This document shows, one piece after another, positions 37,584 through 46,192 of a DNA stretch of 64,000 bases (its first letter is position 1; every line of letters starts with the position of its first letter). Position numbers and translations under genes: made by a program. The stretch is from positions 6,383-70,382 of the forward strand of contig JAPPGV010000027.1 in NCBI GenBank assembly GCA_028821235.1, written 5' to 3'. The notes below the pieces were generated by a model. That model did no database searches, was not told the origin of the DNA, and worked only from the letters and a program-made list of their open reading frames with translations. This DNA is from a bacterium (lineage in GTDB: Bacteria; Actinomycetota; Acidimicrobiia; Spongiisociales; Spongiisociaceae).

Positions 37584-38362
37584 CAGATGATCGACTCCCC
37601 TCCGTCCACCGCGAGAACATGACCCGTGATGTACGAAGAGCGAGGCGAGAGAAGGAACCCCACCGAGTCGGCGATCTCTTCGGGGCGGGCCAGGCGGCGC
37701 AGGGGAACGCCCGCCCTGAACCGTTGCAGGTTTCCGTGGATGCGATCCTCCACGCCCGATTCGATGGGTGAACTCCAGAGGTCGACCATGCCCGTGGCGG
37801 TGGAGCCGGGATTGACGCAGTTGGCCCTGATCCCGCTCTCGGCAAGCTCCAGGGCCAGCACCTTGGTGAAGGCGGCCACGCCGGCCTTGGCGGTGCAGTA
37901 GGCGGCCTGGCCGATCCGGGGGAGCGTGGCCGAAGTCGAACCGATCGTGACTATCGAGCCCTCCCCTCGCTCGAGCATCAGCGCCGCTGCCTTCCGGCTG
38001 GATAGGAAGGTACCGAAGAGATCCACGTCTAGGACCCGCTTCCACCGCTCGTAGGGGAACGACGCCACCGGGGCCGACGTCTGGCGGATACCCGCGCACG
38101 TGACCAGCCCGTAGAGCGGTCCCAACTGGTCCACGACGGTCCGGAACCCGTCCTCCAGTGACTCCGGATCCGTCACATCCGCGCGGATCCCCGCGGTCGT
38201 GACTCCGGTGGATCCGAGACTCTCGGCGGCGTCATGCGCGCGGTCACCGTCGATGTCCAGGATGGCGACCTTCCCGCCTTCCGAGATGATGTGGCGGGCC
38301 ACGGCCATCCCGATACCGCCGGCTCCGCCCGTGACGGCGGTGACCGTGCCGTCCAGCGTCAC
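37583..38362 (-). CDS. Short-chain dehydrogenase/reductase
   Basis: 259 residues from the GTG at 38362, which gives the usual opening (V/M)TLDGTVTAVTGGAGGIG. An ATG at 38488 would add 42 Arg/Pro-rich residues unlike the family and would sit at the edge of the promoter region, so I did not use it. VTCAG, IGSTSAT and YCTAKAG supply the active-site Ser, Tyr and Lys. It is the first gene of the unit SDR, amidohydrolase, FMN dehydrogenase, malate synthase G, downstream of the operator at 38504-38522. Confidence 0.88.
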   Translation of the reverse strand: MTLDGTVTAVTGGAGGIGMAVARHIISEGGKVAILDIDGDRAHDAAESLGSTGVTTAGIRADVTDPESLEDGFRTVVDQLGPLYGLVTCAGIRQTSAPVASFPYERWKRVLDVDLFGTFLSSRKAAALMLERGEGSIVTIGSTSATLPRIGQAAYCTAKAGVAAFTKVLALELAESGIRANCVNPGSTATGMVDLWSSPIESGVEDRIHGNLQRFRAGVPLRRLARPEEIADSVGFLLSPRSSYITGHVLAVDGGESII

Positions 38363-38503
38363 GGCGGTCCCGGCCCGGGTCTGGAACCGCCTGCGGCGGG
38401 CGTATGGCGGAGGCTCATCGTTCCTGTGGATGACCTTGGATCGTGGGCGTTGACGGGCCGCCTCCGGCAAGGTCGACGGCCCCGGCAACTATAGTCCTCT
38501 GTC

Positions 38504-38522
38504 GATATCGGGCCACGATATC
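38504..38522. promoter_or_regulatory. Regulon operator 1 (perfect palindrome)
   Basis: GATATCG-GGCCA-CGATATC, a perfect 7-5-7 inverted repeat. It lies between the divergent SDR unit (minus) and the MmgE/PrpD unit (plus, starting at 38555). A TATAGT sequence at 38490-38495 is a possible -10 element. It is the best copy of the six related sites in this window. Confidence 0.8.
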
Positions 38523-38554
38523 AAGAGTCTGTGCTAGGTGCGTAGGGAGGTCGC

Positions 38555-39871
38555 ATGGACGGCAACGTGCTTGAGGTCCTAACCGACCACGTGCTCGGGC
38601 TCGGCTTCGAGGCGATACCCGATCGGGTGATCCGGCATACCAAGGCCGTCATAAGCCACGACCTAGCCGTAGCGATGCTGGGTTGCGGCACCGGGGAGGC
38701 GCAGAGGGCGGTGGACTTCGCCACGTCCACCGGAAACTCTGGCGCCTCGACCGTGATCGGCCACCGGAAGGGGCTTGCGCCGATCGATACCGCCTTCGCC
38801 AACGCGGTGATCATGCGATCCCTCCGCCAGGAGGACTCGATACTCCCTTCGTTCATCCATCCTGGTCCCATCGTCATCCCTCCGGCTCTGGCCCTCGCCG
38901 AGGAGCGCCGGCTTCCGGGCCGGGAGGTGATCGCGGCTGTTGTCGCCGCCTACAACGTGCTAGGGGCTCTGGCGGGATCCGAGTGGACGTGGGAGCGGTG
39001 TGCCCGAACCCCATCACACGTGTACGGCGCCTTCGGGGCGGCCGCGGTATCGGCCCGGCTCCTCGGCCTGGACACCGACCAGACGCGGAGAGCACTGGCG
39101 TACGCCGGCAACTACGGCGCAATGATCACCCACGGCTTCGAGAACCACCAGTACGGAATCCTGGCGCGCAACGGCATGACCGCCGCCGAGTTCGGCCGGG
39201 CAAGGGCACCCTGCAGAGAGGACGCTCTCGAAGGACCCCACGGTTTCTTCGAGGCCCAGGTGGGTGGAGTGCGGCCGGGCCTGGAGGAGGACCTGGAAGG
39301 GATCGGGTGGCGCTGGGAGATTATGACCGCGGTTCTCAAGCCCTACCCCTGCACGGCCATCAACGTGGTCCCGCTCACGTTGCTCGAGGAACTAGTGCGG
39401 CGGGTAGGGCTCTCCGCCGAAGGGATTGAGCAGCTCACGGTACGGCGGGCGCGGGACTCGTTCCGCGTTCCGGGAATCAACGATCCTGATCCCCGTGCTA
39501 CCGAGTTCGGCCGGATCAGCTCGCTCCGGTTCAACTTGGCGGTGGTGCTGCTGAGCGGTTCGGTGACCCCGCGGTCCCATCAGGACCCGCACCTGGCCCA
39601 GGAGGCCGCCCGGTTGGCGGGCATCATCCGACTCGAACCCACCCCCTCTGGGGACCTGCTCCATCACGAGGTACTGGTCAGCACAGTGGACGGACGCCGG
39701 TTCTGCGTGGCCGGAGGGGCGGAAGTCCTGCCGACGCCCCGACCGACCGGAATCGCCAGGATGCACCAGGCGGGCGACGCGGCGGCGGCCCGGATAGAAC
39801 TGATGGAATCCGAGGTCGATCGTTTGGACTCGGTGGGCAGCATCGGCGGGCTGATGCGGAGCGTAGCGTGA
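38555..39871 (+). CDS. MmgE/PrpD-family protein
   Basis: 438 residues. The family is recognisable from LGLGFEAIPDRVIRHTKAVISHDLAVAMLG, RQEDSILPSFIHPGPIVIPPALALAEE, WTWERCARTPSHVYGAFGAAAVSARLLGLD and YPCTAINVVPL. Members include 2-methylcitrate dehydratase, cis-aconitate decarboxylase and iminodisuccinate epimerase. The conserved Asp (in QEDS) and His (in IHPG) are present. GGGAGG precedes the ATG. It is one of four MmgE/PrpD domains in this regulon and shares no close-paralogue feel with the two others, being more divergent. The substrate is unknown. Confidence 0.92.
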   Translation: MDGNVLEVLTDHVLGLGFEAIPDRVIRHTKAVISHDLAVAMLGCGTGEAQRAVDFATSTGNSGASTVIGHRKGLAPIDTAFANAVIMRSLRQEDSILPSFIHPGPIVIPPALALAEERRLPGREVIAAVVAAYNVLGALAGSEWTWERCARTPSHVYGAFGAAAVSARLLGLDTDQTRRALAYAGNYGAMITHGFENHQYGILARNGMTAAEFGRARAPCREDALEGPHGFFEAQVGGVRPGLEEDLEGIGWRWEIMTAVLKPYPCTAINVVPLTLLEELVRRVGLSAEGIEQLTVRRARDSFRVPGINDPDPRATEFGRISSLRFNLAVVLLSGSVTPRSHQDPHLAQEAARLAGIIRLEPTPSGDLLHHEVLVSTVDGRRFCVAGGAEVLPTPRPTGIARMHQAGDAAAARIELMESEVDRLDSVGSIGGLMRSVA

Positions 39872-39958
39872 CCTCTGGAGCGCTCGGCGCCGGACGTTGT
39901 GGACCGTTAGGGTGGTAGCGTTCCGGGCACCTGAACGCCGATCCGGCGAGGCGTCCCC

Positions 39959-40327
39959 ATGATGGAAGACCTGATCGCGAACGCCTACGAGGTGATTGCC
40001 GACAATCCGATCCTCGACGGTGAGACCTTTCGCGTCACCCACCTCCAGCGAACCGAGAGATCCACCAGCGCGGTGTGCTCGATCGAGGTGGGCGGCGGCC
40101 TGCGTCCCCACATCCACCACCATCACGACGAGATCATCATCTTTCTGGAGGGCGAGGCCGATTTCCGCCTGGGTGACGAGATGCGGCGGGTGAGGGCCGG
40201 TGACGTGGCGGTCGTACCGGCCGGAACCGCCCACGCCACCATGAACGCCGCCACACGGGTGGTCATCGCTGCGGTCTTCGCTCCCAACTTCGATCCCGCG
40301 AACGAGGACCGCGAGTACGTCGACTGA
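39959..40327 (+). CDS. Small cupin-domain protein
   Basis: 122 residues forming a single cupin. Motif 1 is GGGLRPHIHHHHDEIIIFLEGE, with His and Glu metal ligands; motif 2 is RAGDVAVVPAGTAHATMN, with the last His. It is a metal-binding beta-barrel that may be an isomerase, dioxygenase or lyase. It sits 87 bp after the MmgE/PrpD gene and one base before the M20 hydrolase, so it belongs to their operon. ATG 39959 or 39962 could be used. Confidence 0.9.
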   Translation: MMEDLIANAYEVIADNPILDGETFRVTHLQRTERSTSAVCSIEVGGGLRPHIHHHHDEIIIFLEGEADFRLGDEMRRVRAGDVAVVPAGTAHATMNAATRVVIAAVFAPNFDPANEDREYVD

Positions 40328-40328
40328 C

Positions 40329-41534
40329 ATGGCACCCACAGGGCGGCCGGATCCGCCTAGCCATTCCGGACCCGCGCCGGCGCCGACACCGGTCGTGGAC
40401 CGGATGGTGGGGTTGCGGCGGGAGCTGCACCGCCATCCGGAGCTCTCGGAGCGGGAGGAGCGAACGGCCGGAGTCATCTGCTCATTCTTGGAGGATCTCG
40501 GCATTCCTTTCAGGGCGGGGGTGGGCGGACACGGCGTGGTCGCCCGGGTACGCGGTCGCAGCACGGGGCCCGAAGTGGCGCTCCGGGCCGACATCGACGC
40601 CCTTCCCATTCATGAGGAGACCGGACTCCCGTTCGCGTCCGCGGTCGAAGGCGTCATGCATGCCTGCGGCCACGACGGCCACACAGCCATCCTGGCGGGA
40701 GCGGCCGTCCTGTTGAGTGCCGAGCCTCCCCCCTTCCCGGTGCGCCTGCTCTTCCAGCCCGCGGAAGAACGGGGGAGCGGGGCGCGGATGATGATCGACG
40801 ACGGAGCTATCGACGGAGTGTCGGCTGTGTTCGGCGGCCACCTTGACATCAACTACCCGGTCGGCACGCTGGTCGTCACCGAAGGCGCGGTCAATGCAGC
40901 ATCCGACTACTTCACGATCGATATCACAGGCAAGACGGGTCATGCTGCCCGGCCACATGAGGCGGTGGACGCGGTGGTGATCGGAGCATCGCTGGTGAAC
41001 GCGCTCCAGACGGTCGTCTCTCGGGAGGTGGACCCCGCCGACCCGGCGGTGCTGACGGTGGGGAGTTTCAACTCCGGAACGGCCGAGAACATCATCGCCG
41101 GCTCGGCTCGGTTGACAGGGACCATCCGTACCCTGAACCCCGAGGTGCGCCGGCACCTGTGTGACTCGGTGCTTCGGATGGCCGAGGCGGTGGGGCGACT
41201 CCATGGCTGCGGGGTGGATGCCGAGGTGCGAGAGGGGAACCCTCCCGTTGTCAACGGGCCCGCAATGACGGAGCTGGCCCGGCGGGCGGCTTCGGCCCTG
41301 GTCGGAGAGGCCGGAGTGCTGCGGATGCGCACGGTCAACATGGGATCGGAGGATTTCGGACGCTACCTGGAGCGGGTTCCGGGGTGCTACATCCGTTACG
41401 GCGGCCGGATCCCGGGCGGCGATCCGTCGCCGGCCCATTCGAGCCGGTTCGACTTCGATGAGCGGGCCCTCGAGGTGGGAGCACGCTGGCTCGACGCCAT
41501 CGCCCGGTTAGCCGGTGAGGAGTTGGCCCGCTAG
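40329..41534 (+). CDS. M20-family amidohydrolase (IAA-amino acid/hippurate hydrolase type)
   Basis: 401 residues. ELHRHPELSEREERTAG, then LRADIDALPIHEETGLPFAS, VMHACGHDGHTAILAGAA and LLFQPAEERGSGARMMIDDG, with GKTGHAARPHEAVDA in the dimerisation domain, are classic for the ILR1/hippurate hydrolase branch. The Cys of HACGHDGH is a metal ligand in this branch. It should release a carboxylate from an N-acyl amino acid. It is the last gene of the plus-strand unit from 38555 and is convergent with the 2-oxoacid dehydrogenase E2 gene 4 bp away. Confidence 0.95.
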   Translation: MAPTGRPDPPSHSGPAPAPTPVVDRMVGLRRELHRHPELSEREERTAGVICSFLEDLGIPFRAGVGGHGVVARVRGRSTGPEVALRADIDALPIHEETGLPFASAVEGVMHACGHDGHTAILAGAAVLLSAEPPPFPVRLLFQPAEERGSGARMMIDDGAIDGVSAVFGGHLDINYPVGTLVVTEGAVNAASDYFTIDITGKTGHAARPHEAVDAVVIGASLVNALQTVVSREVDPADPAVLTVGSFNSGTAENIIAGSARLTGTIRTLNPEVRRHLCDSVLRMAEAVGRLHGCGVDAEVREGNPPVVNGPAMTELARRAASALVGEAGVLRMRTVNMGSEDFGRYLERVPGCYIRYGGRIPGGDPSPAHSSRFDFDERALEVGARWLDAIARLAGEELAR

Positions 41535-41538
41535 TGGC

Positions 41539-42654
41539 TCAGGCCTCCAGCGCCTCGATGACCGCCGCCATGAAGCGGCGACCCTCGGCGCCGTCGATGA
41601 TGCGGTGATCGTAGGAAAGGCTCAGAGGGAACTGCCGGGCGATCACCACGGTGTCGTCCCTCACCACGGCTCGTGGCTCGGCGCGGCCCACCGAGAGGAT
41701 GGCGGAGGTTCCGTAGGGGATGATCGGGGTTCCGGTACCCCCTCCCACCGCTCCGATGTTCGACACGGTGAAGGTCTGACCCCGCAGTTCGTCGACACCC
41801 AACGTCCGTTCCCTGGCGCCGGAGGCAAGCCTCCGAACCTCGGCGGCCAGCTGTTCTATAGGGAGGGTGTCGGCGTCGCGGACCACCGCTACCAGCAGGC
41901 CTTCAGGTGTGTCGACTGCGAAGCCGATGTCGTAGAACCGTCGTTCGATCACGTCACTGCCGTCCACGACCGCGTTGAAGGAAGGGAACCGGACGAGAAC
42001 CGGGACGAGGCGGGCGATGAGGAGCGCCTCGACCGGCGGCTTGCCCAGCCGTTCCCGGTCCCTCAGGAGTCGGTCCGAGCCGGCGTGCCCGTAGGTGGTC
42101 ACGTGAGGTATCTCCCTCCACGACCGGGAGAGGTTCTCCGAGATGGCCCTGCGGAGGCGGGACATCGGCGCGCGTACCGAGGGGCGTTCGGAAGCTGCTG
42201 CCCGTACGTCCGCTTCGGTGATGCGGCCGAGCGGGCCGGTGCCGGAGACGGCCGACAGGTCGACGCCCAGGTCACCGGCCAGCTTCCGCACCATGGGCAG
42301 GACGAGCGGCCGGCCGGACACGCCGGGTTCCGCCCCTGGGAGGACACCTACGACGGGCGCCGACGCCTCCTCGACCACTGGTGGTGGCGTCTCGGGCTCC
42401 TCCTCCCACCTCTCGCCGGGCTCCCCGATCACGGCGAGCAGGGAGTCGACTTCCACCGTGTCGCCGTCCTCGCCCCCTCGATACAGCAGCACACCCGCGT
42501 ACGGGGAAGGAATATCGACGATTGCCTTGTCCGTCTCCACCTCTACAAGCGGCTCGTCGAGCCCCACGGTCTCTCCGATGGCGACGTGCCAGGATACGAT
42601 CAGGGCCTCTACCAGCCCTTCTCCCACGTCGGGAAGGTGGAATTCGCGTGCCAC
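41539..42654 (-). CDS. 2-oxoacid dehydrogenase E2 (lipoyl acyltransferase)
   Basis: 371 residues from a GTG at 42654 with GGAGGG upstream. A single N-terminal lipoyl domain carries the lipoylated Lys in VETDKAIVD (near residue 42), then an acidic/Pro linker, a peripheral-subunit-binding domain (MVRKLAGDLGVDLSAVSGTGPLGRI) and a catalytic domain ending LSYDHRIIDGAEGRRF, with the active-site His/Asp. It is smaller than many E2 proteins but complete. It lies one base after E1beta. No E3 (dihydrolipoamide dehydrogenase) gene is in the window. Confidence 0.95.
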   Translation of the reverse strand: MAREFHLPDVGEGLVEALIVSWHVAIGETVGLDEPLVEVETDKAIVDIPSPYAGVLLYRGGEDGDTVEVDSLLAVIGEPGERWEEEPETPPPVVEEASAPVVGVLPGAEPGVSGRPLVLPMVRKLAGDLGVDLSAVSGTGPLGRITEADVRAAASERPSVRAPMSRLRRAISENLSRSWREIPHVTTYGHAGSDRLLRDRERLGKPPVEALLIARLVPVLVRFPSFNAVVDGSDVIERRFYDIGFAVDTPEGLLVAVVRDADTLPIEQLAAEVRRLASGARERTLGVDELRGQTFTVSNIGAVGGGTGTPIIPYGTSAILSVGRAEPRAVVRDDTVVIARQFPLSLSYDHRIIDGAEGRRFMAAVIEALEA

Positions 42655-42655
42655 T

Positions 42656-43630
42656 TCAACCCTCCAGCGTTTGCCGGGCTGCCGAGACGATCCGGGCCAC
42701 GGATGGCATGTAATGCCGTTCGGCGAGCCGTAGGGGTACCACCGTATCCCATCCGGTAACCCTCTGGACGGGCGCCCGCAGCGAGTAAAGGGCACGTTCC
42801 TGTATGAGGGCCACGATCTCGGCGCCGTAACCCGCCGTAAGGGGCGCCTCGTGCACGATGACCGCGCGGCCGGTCCTCACCACCGACGCGACGATCGTGT
42901 CCGCGTCGAGTGGCACCAGGGTCCTCAAGTCGATGATCTCTGCGCTCACGCCGTCTTCGGCCAGCCGATCGGCGGCCTCCCTGGTCTCGCGCATCATGGC
43001 GCCGTAGGACACGAGAGACACGTCCGAGCCCGTCCGGTCGACCTCGGCCGAGCCGATTGGCGTCGTGTGCCGGCCACCGGGTACCTCGCCGCGGGCCGCC
43101 CGGTAGAGCCGGATGGGCTCCATGAAGATCACCGGATCCGGGTCGTCGACAGCCGCCAGGAGCAGGCCCTTGGCATTCTCGGGAGTGGAGGCTACGACCA
43201 CCTTCAATCCCGGGATGTGGGCGTAGACGGCCTCGGTGGACTCGCTGTGGTGCTCGGCGGCGCCTATCCCCGCCCCGTACGGAAGCCGGATCACCATGGG
43301 GGCGGTGAACCGGTGCCGGGAACGGTTCCGGATCCTGGCAACGTGGTTGATCACCTGGTCGTAGGCGGGGTAGGAGAACCCCATGAACTGGATCTCGACG
43401 ACCGGGCGCATGCCGGCCACGGCCATCCCGAACGCAGCACCGACTATCCCCGACTCGGCGACCGGGGTGTCGATCACCCTTTCCGTCCCGTGCTTCTCGA
43501 CCAGGCCGTCGGTTATGCGGAAGACGCCGCCGGTGGTCCCGATGTCCTCGCCGATGACGACGACCCGGGGATCCGAGAGGGCGACGTCGAGCGCCGCGTT
43601 GAGTGCCTGCGCCATGGTCATCACGCTCAT
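42656..43630 (-). CDS. 2-oxoacid dehydrogenase E1 beta subunit
   Basis: 324 residues. Typical E1beta stretches: VVVIGEDIGTTGGVFRITDGL, VIDTPVAESGIVGAAFGMAVAG, PVVEIQFMGF, RLPYGAGIGAAEHHSES and LRTLVPLDADTI. With E1alpha it decarboxylates a 2-oxoacid using thiamine diphosphate. Sequence alone does not separate pyruvate from branched-chain specificity, though the split E1 and GAAEHHSES region resemble branched-chain-type complexes. Coupled to E1alpha by ATGA. Confidence 0.95.
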   Translation of the reverse strand: MSVMTMAQALNAALDVALSDPRVVVIGEDIGTTGGVFRITDGLVEKHGTERVIDTPVAESGIVGAAFGMAVAGMRPVVEIQFMGFSYPAYDQVINHVARIRNRSRHRFTAPMVIRLPYGAGIGAAEHHSESTEAVYAHIPGLKVVVASTPENAKGLLLAAVDDPDPVIFMEPIRLYRAARGEVPGGRHTTPIGSAEVDRTGSDVSLVSYGAMMRETREAADRLAEDGVSAEIIDLRTLVPLDADTIVASVVRTGRAVIVHEAPLTAGYGAEIVALIQERALYSLRAPVQRVTGWDTVVPLRLAERHYMPSVARIVSAARQTLEG

Positions 43631-44667
43631 TGCGAATCCCTCTCCGCGAGGGAGCGCTGGATGCGCAGCGGTGCCGTCAGCTCCTGGTAGGTGGCGTCGA
43701 AAATCTCACCGGCGGTGAACGACACGAGGGACTCGGCCTCGGCCACGGCGGCCTCGATCCGGCGCGACGCCCGTTCCTCCAGTTCGGACTGCCACGTTTC
43801 ATCCCAGGCGCCCTGCCCATGGAGCCAGAGGCGAACCCGCTCCAAGGGGTCCTTGGCGCGCCAGGTCGCGACCTCCTCGTCCACCCGGTACCGTCGATGG
43901 TCATCCGCCGTGGTGTGGCCGTGGATCCGGTAGGTGAGCGCCTCTACGAGCGTCGGGCCGTCGCCGCCTCGGGCACGCGCGACCGCCTCGGCCACGACCT
44001 CCTCGACCGCCAGGACGTCATTGCCGTCGACCGCGACCCCTGGGAAGCCGTAGGCGACGGCCTTCTGCGCGATGGTCTCGGACGCCGTCTGTTGCGAGCG
44101 GGGCATGGAGATGGCCCACCCGTTGTTCTGGCAGAGGAATACCGTCGGGGTGCGGTACACCCCGGCGAAGTTCATCGCCTCGTGGAAGTCCCCCTCTGAG
44201 GTAGCGCCATCCCCGAACATCGTCAGGGCGACGGCGTCAGTTCCCTGCAACCGCTCGGCCCAGGCGATGCCCACGGCGTGGATCATGTGCCCACCGACTG
44301 TTATCGAGGGTGGGAGCGCATTGACACCCTCCGGCGGGTGGCCTCCCCTCTCGTCGCCCATCCTGGTGAGAAGCAGGTTCTTCCACGGGTAACCGTGGAA
44401 ATACATGGCCGCCGCGTCCCGATAGCTGGCCACCAACCAGTCCCTGGCCGCCAGCGGGGCTACCGCCCCGACCTGGGTGGCCTCCTGGCCTTCGTAGGGC
44501 GCATAGGTGGCGAGCCGACCCTGGCGCTGGAGCGCCGAAGCCTTATGGTCGTAGAGGCGCGCCTCTACAAGTGCCCCGTATCTGGCCCGGACGGCGTCGA
44601 TGTCGGGCGCCGCCCGGCCGGTATGGACACCCTCGGGTGTGATTACCTGGTGAGGCTTGAGGTGCAT
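43627..44667 (-). CDS. 2-oxoacid dehydrogenase E1 alpha subunit
   Basis: 346 residues. The thiamine diphosphate motif GDGATSEGDFHEAMNFAGVYRTPTVFLCQNNGWA is intact, preceded by YEGQEATQVG and ASYRDAAAMYFHG, and the phosphorylation-loop-like RIHGHTTADDHRRYR follows. It is the first gene of the minus-strand unit E1alpha-E1beta-E2. Operator 2 (44689-44707) lies 22 bp upstream; a TATCGT -10-like element on this strand lies inside that operator. It is divergent from the ferredoxin gene. Confidence 0.95.
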   Translation of the reverse strand: MHLKPHQVITPEGVHTGRAAPDIDAVRARYGALVEARLYDHKASALQRQGRLATYAPYEGQEATQVGAVAPLAARDWLVASYRDAAAMYFHGYPWKNLLLTRMGDERGGHPPEGVNALPPSITVGGHMIHAVGIAWAERLQGTDAVALTMFGDGATSEGDFHEAMNFAGVYRTPTVFLCQNNGWAISMPRSQQTASETIAQKAVAYGFPGVAVDGNDVLAVEEVVAEAVARARGGDGPTLVEALTYRIHGHTTADDHRRYRVDEEVATWRAKDPLERVRLWLHGQGAWDETWQSELEERASRRIEAAVAEAESLVSFTAGEIFDATYQELTAPLRIQRSLAERDSQ

Positions 44668-44688
44668 TGTGCGGAAGGCTACAGTGTC

Positions 44689-44707
44689 GATAACGGATCA
44701 CGATATC
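44689..44707. promoter_or_regulatory. Regulon operator 2
   Basis: GATAACG-GATCA-CGATATC, matching 6 of 7 half-site positions with the same 5-bp spacer as operator 1. It lies between divergent E1alpha (minus) and ferredoxin (plus), 22 bp from the E1alpha start and 72 bp from the ferredoxin start. Confidence 0.75.
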
Positions 44708-44779
44708 GGATGTTGAGACCGTCGGCCGGACGGCCGGTTTGCGCCGAGCCGTTTCCTGCAGCGGTCACCGGAGATTCAA

Positions 44780-45028
44780 ATGGCGGACATCGTAGAGCGC
44801 AAGGTGGGGGATCTGACCCTCCGTATCGATCGAGACCTCTGCGTGGGCTTCGAGCATTGCACCGACGAGTCGCCCGTGGCCTTCGAGCTAGGCGACTACG
44901 ACGTGGTCGAGTTCGCGCATCCCGAGCGCGAAGACAGGTCGCGCCTCATCGTGGCCTCGGAGGCATGTCCGGTGGATGCCCTGTCGGTAATCGACTCCGA
45001 AGGGAACCAACTCGTTCCTCGTGTCTAG
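44780..45028 (+). CDS. Three-cysteine [3Fe-4S]-type ferredoxin
   Basis: 82 residues. Only three Cys are present, in CVGFEHC (Cys21, Cys27) and EACPVDAL (about Cys63). This spacing resembles the single-cluster [3Fe-4S] ferredoxins of actinobacteria that serve P450s and related oxidoreductases. The fold is acidic and small, as expected. GGAGA lies before the ATG. It is divergent from the 2-oxoacid dehydrogenase unit and shares its operator. Its partner could be one of the regulon's oxidoreductases; none is evident. Confidence 0.88.
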   Translation: MADIVERKVGDLTLRIDRDLCVGFEHCTDESPVAFELGDYDVVEFAHPEREDRSRLIVASEACPVDALSVIDSEGNQLVPRV

Positions 45029-45139
45029 TCGCTAGTTACTATTAGTTTGCACTAAGCACTGACCTCTGACGGCGGCTGTATACGGCGACAGCGGGTGCGG
45101 TTGCGTACATTCAGGTGACCGATCCAACCGTGCCGAGAT

Positions 45140-45158
45140 GGTATCGGGCTACGATATC
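45140..45158. promoter_or_regulatory. Regulon operator 3
   Basis: GGTATCG-GGCTA-CGATATC, 6 of 7 half-site match and a 5-bp spacer, 45 bp upstream of the first permease gene. The rest of the 174-bp gap 45029-45202 contains an AT-rich patch near 45029-45055 with no assigned function. Confidence 0.75.
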
Positions 45159-45202
45159 GCCATCCAACGTCGCCACCGAAGAGGCAGCAGAGGAGGGTAG
45201 CT

Positions 45203-46192
45203 ATGTGGGCTTACATCCTGCGGAGAGCCGCCCTCGGGATACTGACCCTGTTCGTCATCTCGATCATCTCGTTCGCGATCATCCAGCTCCCGCCGGGCGA
45301 CTTCGTGTCAACCGCCTTGGCGGAGCTGGCGGAGAGCGGGACCGAGACCGCGGACGAGTTCGCGGCCCAGTTGCGGGCGGAGTACGGGCTGGATCGTCAT
45401 ATCGTGGTCCAGTACGGCATCTGGATGGGCCGGGTGCTGCAGGGAGACCTCGGCACATCGTTCTTCCACCAGAAGCCGGTTCTCGAGGTAATCGGCGACC
45501 GCCTGCCGCTCAGCATGCTGGTGTCGATGTCGGCGCTCGTCTTCACCCTGCTGATCGCCATCCCGATCGGGATCTACTCGGCTGTGCGGCAGTACTCGGT
45601 CGGCGACCACATCGCCACCTTCCTGGGGTTCCTCGGCCTGGCAACACCCAACTTCCTCCTGGCATTGGTGATGCTGTACGCCGGGTTCCTCTGGCTCGAC
45701 GTCTCGCTGGCGGGGTTGTTCTCGGTGGAGTACGCCACCGCGCCGTGGAGCCTCGCCAAGCTCGGGGACCTGCTGGTTCACCTCCCGATCCCGGCGATCG
45801 TCCTGGGGACGGCAGGAGCGGCCCAGCTGATCCGCATCACCCGGGCCAACCTCCTGGACGAGAAGCGCCAGCCCTACGTCACAACCGCCCGGGCCAAGGG
45901 CCTGTCCAACCGTAGGGCGATCGGCAAGTATCCGGTGCGGGTGGCGATGAACCCGGTGGCCAGCTCGGTGGGCCTCCTGTTCCCCAATATCGTCTCCGGC
46001 GCGGTGATCGTGTCGGTGGTGCTGAGCCTCCCCACCATGGGTCCCGTGCTGCTTAGCTCGTTGCTGAGCCAGGACATGTACCTGGCAGGAGCAATCATCC
46101 TCCTGCTGGGCGCGTTCACGGTGCTCGGAGTGTTCCTGTCCGACCTGGCCCTGATGTGGCTCGATCCCAGGATCCGGCATGGCAACCTCTGA
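45203..46192 (+). CDS. Dpp/Opp-type ABC permease B
   Basis: 329 residues. YILRRAALGILTLFVISIISFAIIQLPPGD is the classic DppB/OppB N-terminus. Then AEYGLDRHIVVQYGIWMGRVLQGDLGTSF, and the coupling-helix region near RITRANLLDEKRQPYVTTARAKGLSNR (about 213-240). It forms the channel with the next protein. GGAGGG lies near the ATG. The two overlap by 14 nt. Substrates of this class include peptides, opines, nickel chelates and amino-acid derivatives. Confidence 0.95.
   Translation: MWAYILRRAALGILTLFVISIISFAIIQLPPGDFVSTALAELAESGTETADEFAAQLRAEYGLDRHIVVQYGIWMGRVLQGDLGTSFFHQKPVLEVIGDRLPLSMLVSMSALVFTLLIAIPIGIYSAVRQYSVGDHIATFLGFLGLATPNFLLALVMLYAGFLWLDVSLAGLFSVEYATAPWSLAKLGDLLVHLPIPAIVLGTAGAAQLIRITRANLLDEKRQPYVTTARAKGLSNRRAIGKYPVRVAMNPVASSVGLLFPNIVSGAVIVSVVLSLPTMGPVLLSSLLSQDMYLAGAIILLLGAFTVLGVFLSDLALMWLDPRIRHGNL

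Noticed and set aside
38363-38488. 42-residue N-terminal extension of the SDR at 37583
   Set aside because: Arg/Pro-rich, unlike the family; starting there would put the ATG at the possible -10 element. The GTG at 38362 gives the standard N-terminus.
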